64,000 nucleotides of DNA, taken from Paenibacillus alkalitolerans. Its GTDB lineage: Bacteria > Bacillota > Bacilli > Paenibacillales > YIM-B00363. Made by a program: the position numbers and the translations under genes. Positions 1 to 6,551 of the stretch are shown in pieces (position 1 is the stretch's first letter; each line of letters begins with the position of its first letter). The notes under the pieces are model-generated. The model saw nothing but the letters and a program-made list of their open reading frames with translations. It was not told the DNA's origin and ran no database searches. The stretch spans positions 1 to 64,000 of the forward strand of contig NZ_JAEMXM010000022.1 in NCBI RefSeq assembly GCF_016482785.1, read 5' to 3'.

Positions 1-117
1 CCCCTTGGTCCGCAAGAGGCATTTCGAAGAAGTCGATTCAGGGACAACCCTGCACAGACTAACTGCGCAAGAGCAGTCGCTCACTATGTTCGCTTATAAT
101 CAGAGATTTCGAAGGAG
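1..117 (+). repeat. Cassette-associated structured repeat, copy 1 (cut by window edge)
   Basis: The window opens inside a copy of the repeat. It shows the conserved core TTGGTCCGCAAGAGGCATTT, then GGACAACCCTGCAC and a terminal hairpin in which GACTAACTGC pairs loosely with GCAGTCGC. The right end is degenerate: TTCGCTTATAAT stands where intact copies have a TGAATGCG-type arm and ACGTTAT. The left half lies outside the window. Confidence 0.7.
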
Positions 118-126
118 TGAAGATAT

Positions 127-597
127 TTGAGAATCCTTTTTGTTTGTACGGATAATTTTACACGGAGTATTACAGCCGAATTTTGTCTCAAGGACTATTT
201 AAAAAAGAATCAGTTAAATGATATCTCTGTTACATCGGCTGGGATTCGAGCTAATAGTGATATAAGTAAATACTCAAAACTTCATTTCAAAATTCTTGAA
301 GAGAAGGGTATAGATACTACCGACTGGACAAGGACCCCGTTCACGAAGAAATGTTTTGAGCAGTACGATCTGATCATTGGAATGAGTGAGTTACATAAAA
401 ACTTTATCAAAAAAGAATATAATCGGGATATACCGTTGTTCAATGAGATTTATAAGGGAGAAAATTCTCCAGTAAATATTGGAACTCCGGATAATGAGAA
501 TTTTGAACAACAAATGAGATCTTTAGTGCAATATTTCGATGATGCAATGCCTGAACTGATAAGGAATATTAGTAAGAAGTACAAGATCAATATGTGA
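127..597 (+). CDS. Low-molecular-weight protein-tyrosine-phosphatase-like protein
   Basis: The 156-residue protein begins with a beta strand leading into the phosphatase P-loop: Cys7 followed by five residues and Arg13-Ser14 (VCTDNFTRS). This is the CX5RS signature of low-molecular-weight tyrosine phosphatases and arsenate reductases. Length fits the family. A GTPD motif near residue 120 stands where the family's catalytic DP loop is expected. The TTG start is chosen because GAAGGAG lies 8-12 bases upstream. It is the first single-gene unit of the repeat array, followed by repeat copy 2. The physiological substrate is unknown; a tyrosine, arginine or small-molecule phosphatase is possible. 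Confidence 0.8.
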   Translation: MRILFVCTDNFTRSITAEFCLKDYLKKNQLNDISVTSAGIRANSDISKYSKLHFKILEEKGIDTTDWTRTPFTKKCFEQYDLIIGMSELHKNFIKKEYNRDIPLFNEIYKGENSPVNIGTPDNENFEQQMRSLVQYFDDAMPELIRNISKKYKINM

Positions 598-617
598 AAG
601 TTATTCAAAGTTCCTTC

Positions 618-778
618 GTCTAACGATGTGTTCATGCTTCGGGGACAAGCCCCCTCGGTCCCGGAAGAAAAGTCGAAGAAGTGATTGCCGGGACACACCT
701 GCACTGTCTAACCGCGTCGCGGCCGGTCACTACGTGACCTTAAGGCAGTGAGGCGTCGTGAACACGGAAACGTTATAA
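618..778 (+). repeat. Cassette-associated structured repeat, copy 2 (complete, attC-like)
   Basis: This copy begins with GTCTAAC (618-624), followed by GTGTTCA (628-634), and ends with TGAACAC (759-765) and GTTATAA (772-778). The inner arms pair perfectly and the outer boxes pair at 5 of 7 positions. GTCTAAC matches the integron R'' consensus RYYYAAC; GTTATAA only partly matches R' (GTTRRRY). Inside are a GGGG...CCCC hairpin, a shortened core and a variable hairpin CTGTCTAACCGCG.../...CCTTAAGGCAG. Confidence 0.85.
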
Positions 779-836
779 ACAGAAGAGAGAAAAAATTATT
801 AGTATCAAATTACATTGAAAAATTCAGGTGAAGATC

Positions 837-1304
837 ATGAAAATTAAATTACAAGAAATAATTGATGGCATGGAAATGCAATTTGAAGGAACAAATACAT
901 ATTTATGCCGGAGGACAGGAGAGGTTGTTTCAGTATCGGAAGATGATCTAAGAACTGCAGAAGAAATAGAGGAGGATGAAATTAAGAAATTAAAGGATTG
1001 GCAACAAGTTAATATGAGACTTACGATTGATGTAATTGAAAATTTTGAGGATTATGAAGAGTTGCCAACACGATTTGAAATTAATGAATATGAGATGATG
1101 GAGGATTTCAGTTACACAATTAAAGATAACAGAAAAATGGAAATATTATTGGATGCTATCCGGGGGAAAGGTGCCTTTAGAAGGTTCAAGGACAAAGTTA
1201 ATGAATTAGGGATAACACAAGAGTGGTATCAATATCGTGACGAGTGTTACAAGCAGAAAGCAATCGAGTGGTGTAATGACAATGGTTTGGAATATGAAGA
1301 ATAA
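837..1304 (+). CDS. UPF0158 family protein
   Basis: The 155-residue acidic protein resembles the UPF0158 family. It opens with a KLQEIIDGMEMQ segment, continues with a tyrosine-containing strand (NTYLCRRTGEVVSV) and a highly acidic helix, and has a C-terminal FRRFKDKVNELGI...WYQYRDE segment. Function is unknown in the family. The ATG at 837 has an AGGTG ribosome-binding site six bases upstream; an upstream in-frame GTG at 828 is less likely. It is a one-gene unit flanked by repeat copies 2 and 3 and is strongly AT-rich. Confidence 0.75.
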   Translation: MKIKLQEIIDGMEMQFEGTNTYLCRRTGEVVSVSEDDLRTAEEIEEDEIKKLKDWQQVNMRLTIDVIENFEDYEELPTRFEINEYEMMEDFSYTIKDNRKMEILLDAIRGKGAFRRFKDKVNELGITQEWYQYRDECYKQKAIEWCNDNGLEYEE

Positions 1305-1345
1305 TGGAGAAGAACAAAAATATGTAAGTAACTCAGGTTGACGTC

Positions 1346-1492
1346 GTATAACACCGCATTCAACATCGGGGCTGTCGCCCCTCGGTCCGCAAGAGGCATG
1401 TTCGAGGAAGTGGATTCAGCGGACAACCCGCACTGGCTAAGATAGGAGCTATCTAAGCCGGTGCGGGTTCGTGAATGCGAGAGACGTTATAA
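1346..1492 (+). repeat. Cassette-associated structured repeat, copy 3 (complete, attC-like)
   Basis: The copy runs from GTATAAC (1346-1352) and CACCGCATTCA to TGAATGCGAGAGACGTTATAA (ending 1492). CGCATTCA and TGAATGCG pair exactly, with GAGAGA as an unpaired insert before the right box. Inside are hairpin GGGGC/GCCCC (1368-1380), the GTCCGC...GCGGAC pair, and a terminal hairpin in which CCCGCACTGGCT (1428-1439) pairs with AGCCGGTGCGGG. The loop region carries a nested CTAAGATA...TATCTAAG palindrome. Confidence 0.85.
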
Positions 1493-1552
1493 GAAATCCC
1501 TGCAAAACCAAAATAAAAGCCAGAAAAATAAACTAAAGGAAAGGAATAAAGG

Positions 1553-2017
1553 ATGGAAATAACCAGTTTTGGCCTATCAGAAGTAAATTACGACATTATT
1601 AAATATGTTGTCATGATTGCTGAGTATAAAGAAAATCTAGTGATAATAAAAAACAAGAACAAAGACTTATGGGAATTGCCCGGAGGAAAAAGAGAAGAAG
1701 GAGAACAATTACTAAAGGCAGCAAGTAGAGAGTTATATGAAGAAACGGGAGCAGTTAGTTTTGAATTAATTCCATACGGAATATATTTAATGAATGGAAG
1801 TTATGGAATGAATTTTTATGTGAACATAGATGAAATTGGAACATTACCAGATTCAGAAATTGAAGAGATAAAGTTTTGTAACACACTACCAGATCAACTG
1901 GCATATGGAGAAATATATTACAAAATGTATGATGAGTGGAATAAAATAATAGATAAGGGAAAATTAAAGAAATATAGAACCGAATATAGTGATTCTAAGA
2001 ATACATATGAATTTTGA
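1553..2017 (+). CDS. NUDIX hydrolase
   Basis: The 154-residue protein carries a complete NUDIX box at about residues 44-66: GGKREEGEQLLKAASRELYE continuing into ETGA. This matches GX5EX7REUXEEXGU, which coordinates metal for pyrophosphate-bond cleavage in nucleoside diphosphate derivatives. The WELPGG lead-in resembles MutT/ADP-ribose-type members, but the substrate cannot be assigned. The ATG at 1553 has AAGGAAAGGAATAAAGG upstream. The gene stands alone between repeat copies 3 and 4 and is AT-rich (long runs of AAA, ATA and GAA codons), unlike the rhamnose operon downstream. Confidence 0.85.
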   Translation: MEITSFGLSEVNYDIIKYVVMIAEYKENLVIIKNKNKDLWELPGGKREEGEQLLKAASRELYEETGAVSFELIPYGIYLMNGSYGMNFYVNIDEIGTLPDSEIEEIKFCNTLPDQLAYGEIYYKMYDEWNKIIDKGKLKKYRTEYSDSKNTYEF

Positions 2018-2043
2018 GGGTTAAGCATGAAGGCAGGGACATC

Positions 2044-2206
2044 TTATAACACCGCACTCACGCATCTGCCAGCTGCGCTGTCCTCGGTCCGCAAGGGGCA
2101 TTTTCAAAGTAGTGGAATCAGCGGATAACCCTGCACCGACTAAGCGCATTTGCCCGGCCCTACGGGCTTTAAGTCGGTCGAGGGTTCGTGAATGCAAGAG
2201 ACGACT
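2044..2206 (+). repeat. Cassette-associated structured repeat, copy 4
   Basis: The left end TTATAACACCGCACTCACG starts at 2044. The core TCGGTCCGCAAGGGGCATTT and CAGCGGATAACCCTGCACC follow, then a hairpin ACCGACTAAG.../...TTAAGTCGGT, then GTTCGTGAATGCAAGAGACG at 2184-2203. The expected terminal GTTAT is replaced by ACTACT, so the right recombination-like box is degenerate although the rest is intact. Confidence 0.8.
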
Positions 2207-2228
2207 ACTGAAAAACAAAGGAGAAAAA

Positions 2229-2687
2229 ATGAAACCTATCCGTAATTCTGCTAAAGCAATAATAATTCATGATGAAAAGATTCTTTTAACTAAAAATCAA
2301 GACCAATTTGGATATTTTTATTTATTTCCTGGAGGCGGTCAAGAGTTTGGTGAGGAATTAACGAATACACTATTTCGCGAGTGTATTGAAGAAATAGGTG
2401 CTGAAATAATTGTCCATGAGCTAATGTATGTAAGGGAATATATCGGAAAGAATCATGAATTTGCAGAATGGGATTCCGACGCCCATCAGGTTGAGTTTTA
2501 TTATAAGTGTCAGTTGAAGGATATTAATATAGAATTATGGAATGGAATTAACCCGGACTCTAACCAAGTAGGAATAGAATGGGTTGATCTTAAGAGTATA
2601 GAACAAATAAGACTCTACCCAAAGACACTTGGAAACATCATAAAGAGCAAAGTTAAATCACGTGTATACCTCGGGGATACAAATTAA
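2229..2687 (+). CDS. NUDIX hydrolase
   Basis: The 152-residue protein has an N-terminal strand set (SAKAIIIHDEKILLTKNQD) and a NUDIX box GGGQEFGEELTNTLFRECIE followed by EIGAE. FRECIEEIG is a slightly unusual form of REUXEEXG in which Cys follows RE. The ATG at 2229 is chosen because AAAGGAGAAAAA precedes it directly; the longer open frame to 2112 runs back into repeat copy 4 and is not likely coding. It is unrelated at close range to the NUDIX gene just upstream, so it looks like an independently acquired unit rather than a tandem duplicate. Confidence 0.85.
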   Translation: MKPIRNSAKAIIIHDEKILLTKNQDQFGYFYLFPGGGQEFGEELTNTLFRECIEEIGAEIIVHELMYVREYIGKNHEFAEWDSDAHQVEFYYKCQLKDINIELWNGINPDSNQVGIEWVDLKSIEQIRLYPKTLGNIIKSKVKSRVYLGDTN

Positions 2688-2727
2688 TAAAACACTGTGA
2701 TTGAATCTCGAAGATGTCAGCATCGTC

Positions 2728-2920
2728 GTAAAACACCACATTCACGCATCGGGTCAGCAACGCTGTCCCTCGGTCCGCAAGAGGCATTTCGGGGAGGCGG
2801 ATTCAGCGGACAACCCCGCACCACCTAACCGCATCGCGGCCAGAAAGCCGGGAGACTAAGATAAGTGCTATCTAGGTCTCCAGGCTTCCTTTAAGGTGGT
2901 GGGGGATTCGTGAATGCAAT
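2728..2920 (+). repeat. Cassette-associated structured repeat, copy 5 (with enlarged terminal hairpin)
   Basis: The copy begins GTAAAACACCACATTCACG and carries the full core TCGGTCCGCAAGAGGCATTT then AGCGGACAACCCCGCACCAC. Its variable part is longer than in other copies. Between CCACCTAACCGC and TTAAGGTGG lies a nested palindrome at 2845-2887 (AAGCCGGGAGACTAAGATA paired with TATCTAGGTCTCCAGGCTT). It ends in ATTCGTGAATGCAA with no ACGTTAT box. The nested palindrome is the same family as the terminator-like palindromes at 23301 and 26150. Confidence 0.8.
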
Positions 2921-2985
2921 CCGATGATGATAGCAGATTTAGTGTAAAAAGGATACTGAGAAGATAAACATGTGAAGAGAGTATC

Positions 2986-3013
2986 ATATAACACCGCATT
3001 CCGGGTCATTCGG
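2986..3013 (+). repeat. Left half-site of the structured repeat
   Basis: ATATAACACCGCATTC repeats the left end of copies 3-5, but the core, terminal hairpin and right arm are absent; the sequence passes into the leader of the nucleotidyltransferase gene. The matching right half may be the fragment at 4716-4763. Confidence 0.6.
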
Positions 3014-3041
3014 CAACCAGATCGAAAAAGAGGATAAAAAA

Positions 3042-3596
3042 ATGATGCTTATGGAAAAACTTACCCAAATCATGCATACCCATAATAATCTGATGAGAGA
3101 TCTTTATCTCGTTCGAGAGCTCGGTTTACCTGATTGGTGTATTGCAGCAGGATATGTTCGAAATTATGTTTGGGATTACTTACACTGCTATTCGAACTGC
3201 ACTCCATTGAACGATGTTGATGTTCTTTATTATGACCCTTACGATCTAAGTGAAGACTCAGAAAAGAAATACGAAACCATTTTAAAGAATAATTTACAAG
3301 AATATAACTGGTCTTGCAAAAATCAAGCTAGGATGCATTTAAGAAATGATGATAAACCATATAAATCAGTAGCGGACGCTATGAAAAGATGGCCGGAAAC
3401 TGCTACAGCTGTCGGAATAAGACTTGATAAGAATATGAATATTGAAATAATTGCACCGCATGGATTGAAAGATTTATTTAATTTGGTGATTAGAAGAAGT
3501 CCGCATTATAAGGATAGAGAGTACTTCTGCATAAGAGTACGAAGCAAGAAATGGCTTGAGACTTGGCCTCGATTACGGTTTATTGAGGATCAGTGA
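3042..3596 (+). CDS. Nucleotidyltransferase family protein (NTP_transf_6 / DUF925-like)
   Basis: The 184-residue protein matches the small stand-alone nucleotidyltransferase family PF06042. It has an N-terminal helix and LGLPDWCIAAGYVRNYVWDYLH, then the acidic pair in LNDVDVLYYDP at about residues 57-67, then WSCKNQARMHLRN and a C-terminal VVR/VIRRSPHYKDR...W segment. These features define the pol-beta-like fold; the nucleotidylated target is unknown in the family. The ATG at 3042 has AGAGGATAAAA upstream. It lies directly after a left half-repeat and before the decayed secreted-protein gene at 3702. Confidence 0.8.
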   Translation: MMLMEKLTQIMHTHNNLMRDLYLVRELGLPDWCIAAGYVRNYVWDYLHCYSNCTPLNDVDVLYYDPYDLSEDSEKKYETILKNNLQEYNWSCKNQARMHLRNDDKPYKSVADAMKRWPETATAVGIRLDKNMNIEIIAPHGLKDLFNLVIRRSPHYKDREYFCIRVRSKKWLETWPRLRFIEDQ

Positions 3597-3701
3597 TGAA
3601 GTGTTAGTTGATGTGAAGAGATTGTGGAAAGAAAAATAAAGGAAAAAACAACCACCCCGTAGAACTCTGTTTCTATATATTTCTACAGGGAGATGAAAAT
3701 A

Positions 3702-4070
3702 ATGCCTCACAGGCTTATAAAAATCGACTGCTTACTTTTCTGGCTTTGACCTTTAGTTTGCCGGTACAAGCAGAAACCAAATCGAATTGGCAACGACTGG
3801 GTAACTATTGGGTACGTGAATGGTAAGAAAATTGAGTTAGGCTCACCTAAGTCGTTGAAATTAAAAACGACAGATACTATTAAGTTGAAAGCTTACGCAG
3901 AAGAGCAGGACAAGATCCCAGATAAAAACACAAAGGAAATATCCGTTAAAGTTTGATCGATAAAGAAGTCAATAGATAAATCGCTCTCGGTTACTGTGAA
4001 GGATAACAGGGGAAGATATTCCGGTAATACAGCCGAATGGAAATTTACATTTAAAATTGAAAAAGAATAG
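3702..4070 (+). pseudogene. Decayed small secreted protein gene
   Basis: From ATG 3702 (GGGAG upstream) the frame gives MPHRLIKIDCLLFWL and stops. Comparison with the copy at 11490 shows the original product began MPQRLIKLLLLTFLALT, a signal peptide, followed here in shifted frames by FSLPVQAETKSNW, then NDWVTIGYVNGKKIELGSP, and finally KSLSVTVKDNRGRYSGN...WKFTFKIEKE. At least two indels and an in-frame TGA near 3954 interrupt it. The product was probably an exported beta-rich domain of unknown function. A terminator follows at once. Confidence 0.7.
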
Positions 4071-4079
4071 CTCTTTGCC

Positions 4080-4113
4080 GCCAACTCCGGAGATTATGGA
4101 GTTGGCTTTTTAT
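4080..4113 (+). terminator. Rho-independent terminator
   Basis: GCCAACTCC (4080-4088) and GGAGTTGGC (4098-4106) form a perfect 9-bp stem followed by TTTTTAT. The same structure recurs at 11696 in the duplicated block. Confidence 0.85.
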
Positions 4114-4169
4114 ACACTAATCGAAACGGCTAATGCGCAAGCATAGCCGCTCCTTCGGAGGTGGATTAC

Positions 4170-4715
4170 ATGAAGCTTATTGATAAGTATTTACCTTACT
4201 GGGACTTTGCTAAAGTGAACAAGATTCGGTTGAATCATAAGGACATTCCCGATCTTTCAATGATGACTCAAGTGGATTTTGGGAAGTCGAGAATTTTTAG
4301 GGCCTTGTTCTTCTTACGCGGATTGCCGACTAAGAACATAAATATTGGTAACGCTTTGCTCGCAGGGTTTATTTTGTTAGAGCAGAATAATAAAGAAATT
4401 GTACTCGGACTAATTGCTCAACCTTTGAAACTTAAGGGAAACATTAGGAATGCAAACCCGGATGGGTTTATTCGGTTTGATGAATCTGACTACATAAAAG
4501 CGGCTTGGAATTTTCTTTTTGAAAAGGAGCAGGAAGATTTATATTTAACTACGGAAACGCGGATACATTGTACAAGCAGCAATGCCAAAAAGAAATTTTC
4601 GATATATTGGTCAATTATTGGCTTTTTTAGTGGAGTTATACGGAATGAAATGTTGAAAATCATAAAAAATGAACTGGGTAAAAGAAATTATGTGAGTAGG
4701 TCAGGAGGGCAATAA
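4170..4715 (+). CDS. SRPBCC-like protein of unknown function, paralogue A
   Basis: The 181-residue protein opens KLIDKYLPYWDFAKVNKIRL and contains an FFLRGLPTK turn, a FILLEQNNKEIVLGLIAQP strand pair and a C-terminal ETRIHCTSSNAKKKFSIYW...FFSGVIRNEMLKIIKNEL helix. The ETR...F..YW..I..FSG.IR pattern is typical of small cyclase-like (START/SRPBCC) proteins, so a ligand-binding fold is inferred; no ligand or reaction can be named. The ATG at 4170 has GGAGGTG seven bases upstream. It is paralogous along its full length to the protein at 11758. Confidence 0.65.
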   Translation: MKLIDKYLPYWDFAKVNKIRLNHKDIPDLSMMTQVDFGKSRIFRALFFLRGLPTKNINIGNALLAGFILLEQNNKEIVLGLIAQPLKLKGNIRNANPDGFIRFDESDYIKAAWNFLFEKEQEDLYLTTETRIHCTSSNAKKKFSIYWSIIGFFSGVIRNEMLKIIKNELGKRNYVSRSGGQ

Positions 4716-4763
4716 CTTCTGGCCTTAAGTCGGTGGGACGTCGTGAACACGGAAACGTTACTC
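4716..4763 (+). repeat. Right half-site of the structured repeat
   Basis: GGCCTTAAGTCGGTGGGACG followed by TCGTGAACACGGAAACGTTA reproduces the right half of copy 2 (CGTCGTGAACACGGAAACGTTA) almost exactly, with the terminal box GTTACTC. No left half is adjacent. The nearest unpaired left half is at 2986, so this may be one repeat split by the intervening block. Confidence 0.7.
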
Positions 4764-4801
4764 AAAATTGTCCTAGATTTAAAAAGGTAACAGGTGATAA
4801 T

Positions 4802-5071
4802 ATGCAAATTTACTTAATTGGAGATATCATTTTGAAGAAATATATTGAGATAGGGTTTGGAAATACGTGGTTTATTAGATCTGAACTTGAAGATGAAGAT
4901 GGGACTGAAACAGAAGTTAAAGGATTTATAAATCCATTTGAATTGAAATCAATATATTTAAGGATCTGGATAGGGAAGAAAGTATTAATAATTGATTCAA
5001 GAGATGTTATAAAGATTTCAACAAAGGATAAAAAGAAAATAAAGATAATAGTTGGATTTTTTGGTTTGTAA
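4802..5071 (+). CDS. Small DUF3977-like protein
   Basis: The 89-residue protein (QIYLIGDIILKKYIEIGFGN, then TWFIRSELEDEDGTETEVKG, SIYLRIWIGKKVLIIDSRD) resembles the DUF3977 family by its KYIEIGFGN.WF.R.E.EDEDG pattern and the YLR.WIGKK motif. Function is unknown. The ATG at 4802 has AGGTGATA just upstream; the longer frame from 4733 would run through the half-repeat. It forms the next single-gene unit of the array and is AT-rich, with a basic C-terminus. Confidence 0.6.
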   Translation: MQIYLIGDIILKKYIEIGFGNTWFIRSELEDEDGTETEVKGFINPFELKSIYLRIWIGKKVLIIDSRDVIKISTKDKKKIKIIVGFFGL

Positions 5072-5149
5072 GTCGAGAAAGCTCAGTTATTAATGCAAGA
5101 TACATTATCTGGTATTATGGAAAAGCTAGCAAGAGGCTAGAGAACGAAG

Positions 5150-5494
5150 GTGAAACCAATCAAATTATTGTTCATATGTAGTAGGAATAAATGGAGAAGT
5201 TTAACTGCGGAAAAGATCTTCAGTGTTTTATCTAGTTATGAAGTTAGATCAGCAGGGACTGAAGAGGGTGCAAGGGTAAAAGTTACACAAGGGCACATTG
5301 GTTGGGCCGATGTGATATTTGTGATGGAAAAGAAGCATATGCGGAGACTGAGGGGTAAATATAACCATGAACTTCATAAAAAAAAAGTAATTTGTCTTGA
5401 TATTCCTGATGATTATGGGTATATGGATGAGGACTTAATCGAGATATTAAAATCAAGAGTGTCAGAACAGATAGAAATACCAGAAGATTTTTGA
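5150..5494 (+). CDS. Low-molecular-weight phosphatase-like protein
   Basis: The 114-residue protein carries the P-loop Cys10...Arg16-Ser17 (FICSRNKWRS), the CX5RS signature, then SSYEVRSAGTEE, a typical second strand of the low-molecular-weight phosphatase fold. It also has a DVIFVMEKKHMRRL segment and ends in CLDIPDDYGYMDEDLIEIL, where DIPDDY occupies the usual acid-loop region. It is shorter than classical members and belongs to a compact Bacillales-type subgroup. The GTG start follows GAACGAAG. It is a different, distant paralogue of the protein at 127. Confidence 0.75.
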   Translation: MKPIKLLFICSRNKWRSLTAEKIFSVLSSYEVRSAGTEEGARVKVTQGHIGWADVIFVMEKKHMRRLRGKYNHELHKKKVICLDIPDDYGYMDEDLIEILKSRVSEQIEIPEDF

Positions 5495-5499
5495 ATGTA

Positions 5500-5545
5500 C
5501 ACGGACAACGCTGCACCGGCTAAGAGATCAGTCTCGCAGAAGCGT
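5500..5545 (+). repeat. Fragment of the structured repeat
   Basis: ACGGACAACGCTGCACCGGC followed by TAAG repeats the central part of copies 3-5 (GCGGACAACCCTGCACC..CTAAG). Neither the left arm nor the right arm can be recognised. It is the last trace of the repeat before the minus-strand rhamnose operon. Confidence 0.6.
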
Positions 5546-5663
5546 TTTATAGAATAATTACTTTGTAAGTGATAAGACGATAATGATGGGGAAGAGATTG
5601 GTCTAAAAATGGATTTAGTTGAGCGGATGAGCGGGCTCCTGCCGGGAGCGTTCGCTCTGGTCG

Positions 5664-6551
5664 TCATGACCGGCATTCTTTCTCCATCCTCACATATTGT
5701 CGCAACGCCTCTCTCCAATGTGGGAGATCCGTTAATCCATTCACCCGGATTGCCATGCGATCCATTACGGAATACGCCGGACGCGGTGCCGGTCGTGGTA
5801 TCTGACCGGTCGTGCAGGGATCAACCTGCACCTTCAAGCCGCTTTCCTCGAATATCGCTTTGGCAAACTCGTACCACGAACAAGATCCGGCATTGGAGGC
5901 GTGATAAATCCCGTAATAGTCGGTCCGAACAAGTTCAAGCAGGAATCGGGCCAGATCGAGCGTAGAAGTGGGTGATCCGACCTGATCGTGCACCACCTTC
6001 AGCCGCTCCCGCTCCGAGCCGAGTTTCAGCATCGTTTTCACAAAATTGTTTCCATGACGTCCATATAGCCACGAGGTTCGAACGATAAAGTAACGTTCGT
6101 GCAGCGTTTGAACCAATTGTTCGCCTGCCAGCTTCGATTTGCCGTAAACCGTTTGCGGATTTGGTCGGTCATATTCGCTGTAAGGCCGGGTGCCGCTCCC
6201 ATCAAACACATAATCGGTGCTGACGTACGTAAGCTTGGCGCCGATTTCGCGAGCGGCAACTGCTACGTTGCGCGTACCGGCGGCATTAATCCGATACGCT
6301 TCATCGGGTTCCGATTCCGCACGGTCGACGGCAGTGTAAGCGGCACAGTGAATGACAGCGTCGGGACGGTGTTGGGCAAACACCCGCCTGCAATCGCCAA
6401 AAATTGTGATGTCCAGCGTGTCGCGTCCGAATCCGACAATATTCAGCGCCGCGTCCGCTTCGGCAGCATCCCCGGCGTTCCACAGCGTCAGCTCCTGGCC
6501 AAGCTGCCCGTTCGCCCCGGTAACGAGCACGGTGAAACACTTCCCACTCAT
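5664..6551 (-). CDS. rmlD: dTDP-4-dehydrorhamnose reductase
   Basis: The 295-residue SDR protein reduces dTDP-4-dehydro-L-rhamnose to dTDP-L-rhamnose, the last step of activated rhamnose synthesis. It shows the N-terminal cofactor loop TGANGQLG, the segment THIS/YVSTDYVFDG, the catalytic YGKSK with the preceding NPQT, and RTSWLYG, all diagnostic for RmlD. Its start overlaps the end of rmlB by four bases, so the two are translationally coupled. It is the last gene of the minus-strand operon and is GC-richer than the cassette genes on either side. No clear terminator with a U-run is seen after it. Confidence 0.93.
   Translation of the reverse strand: MSGKCFTVLVTGANGQLGQELTLWNAGDAAEADAALNIVGFGRDTLDITIFGDCRRVFAQHRPDAVIHCAAYTAVDRAESEPDEAYRINAAGTRNVAVAAREIGAKLTYVSTDYVFDGSGTRPYSEYDRPNPQTVYGKSKLAGEQLVQTLHERYFIVRTSWLYGRHGNNFVKTMLKLGSERERLKVVHDQVGSPTSTLDLARFLLELVRTDYYGIYHASNAGSCSWYEFAKAIFEESGLKVQVDPCTTGQIPRPAPRPAYSVMDRMAIRVNGLTDLPHWREALRQYVRMEKECRS

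Larger units (their letters stand above)
3641..4693 (+). repeat. Duplicated two-gene block, copy A
   Basis: This stretch is repeated at 11428-12273. Both copies share the leader TATATATTTCTACAGGGAGA, a small secreted-protein gene, an intergenic terminator built on GCCAACTCC/GGAGTTGGC or its variant, and the SRPBCC-like gene. Copy A keeps more of the secreted-protein gene, though it is frameshifted. Copy B has a clean internal deletion of roughly 170-180 bases there. Confidence 0.85.

Noticed and set aside
2021-2218. Minus-strand 65-codon frame over repeat copy 4
   Set aside because: It is a by-product of the structured repeat, with no ribosome-binding site and no family match.
618-2920. CRISPR array
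   Set aside because: The repeats are 150-190 bp, structured and separated by genes, not short repeats with short spacers.
618-2920. Riboswitch or known ncRNA upstream of each gene
   Set aside because: The genes controlled would be functionally unrelated, half copies exist without effect on gene starts, and I recognise no known ligand-binding RNA consensus. It is kept only as an alternative.
1-5545. Integron integrase or attI site for the cassette-like array
   Set aside because: No tyrosine-recombinase motifs were found on either strand in the window; the array continues past the left edge, so one could lie outside.
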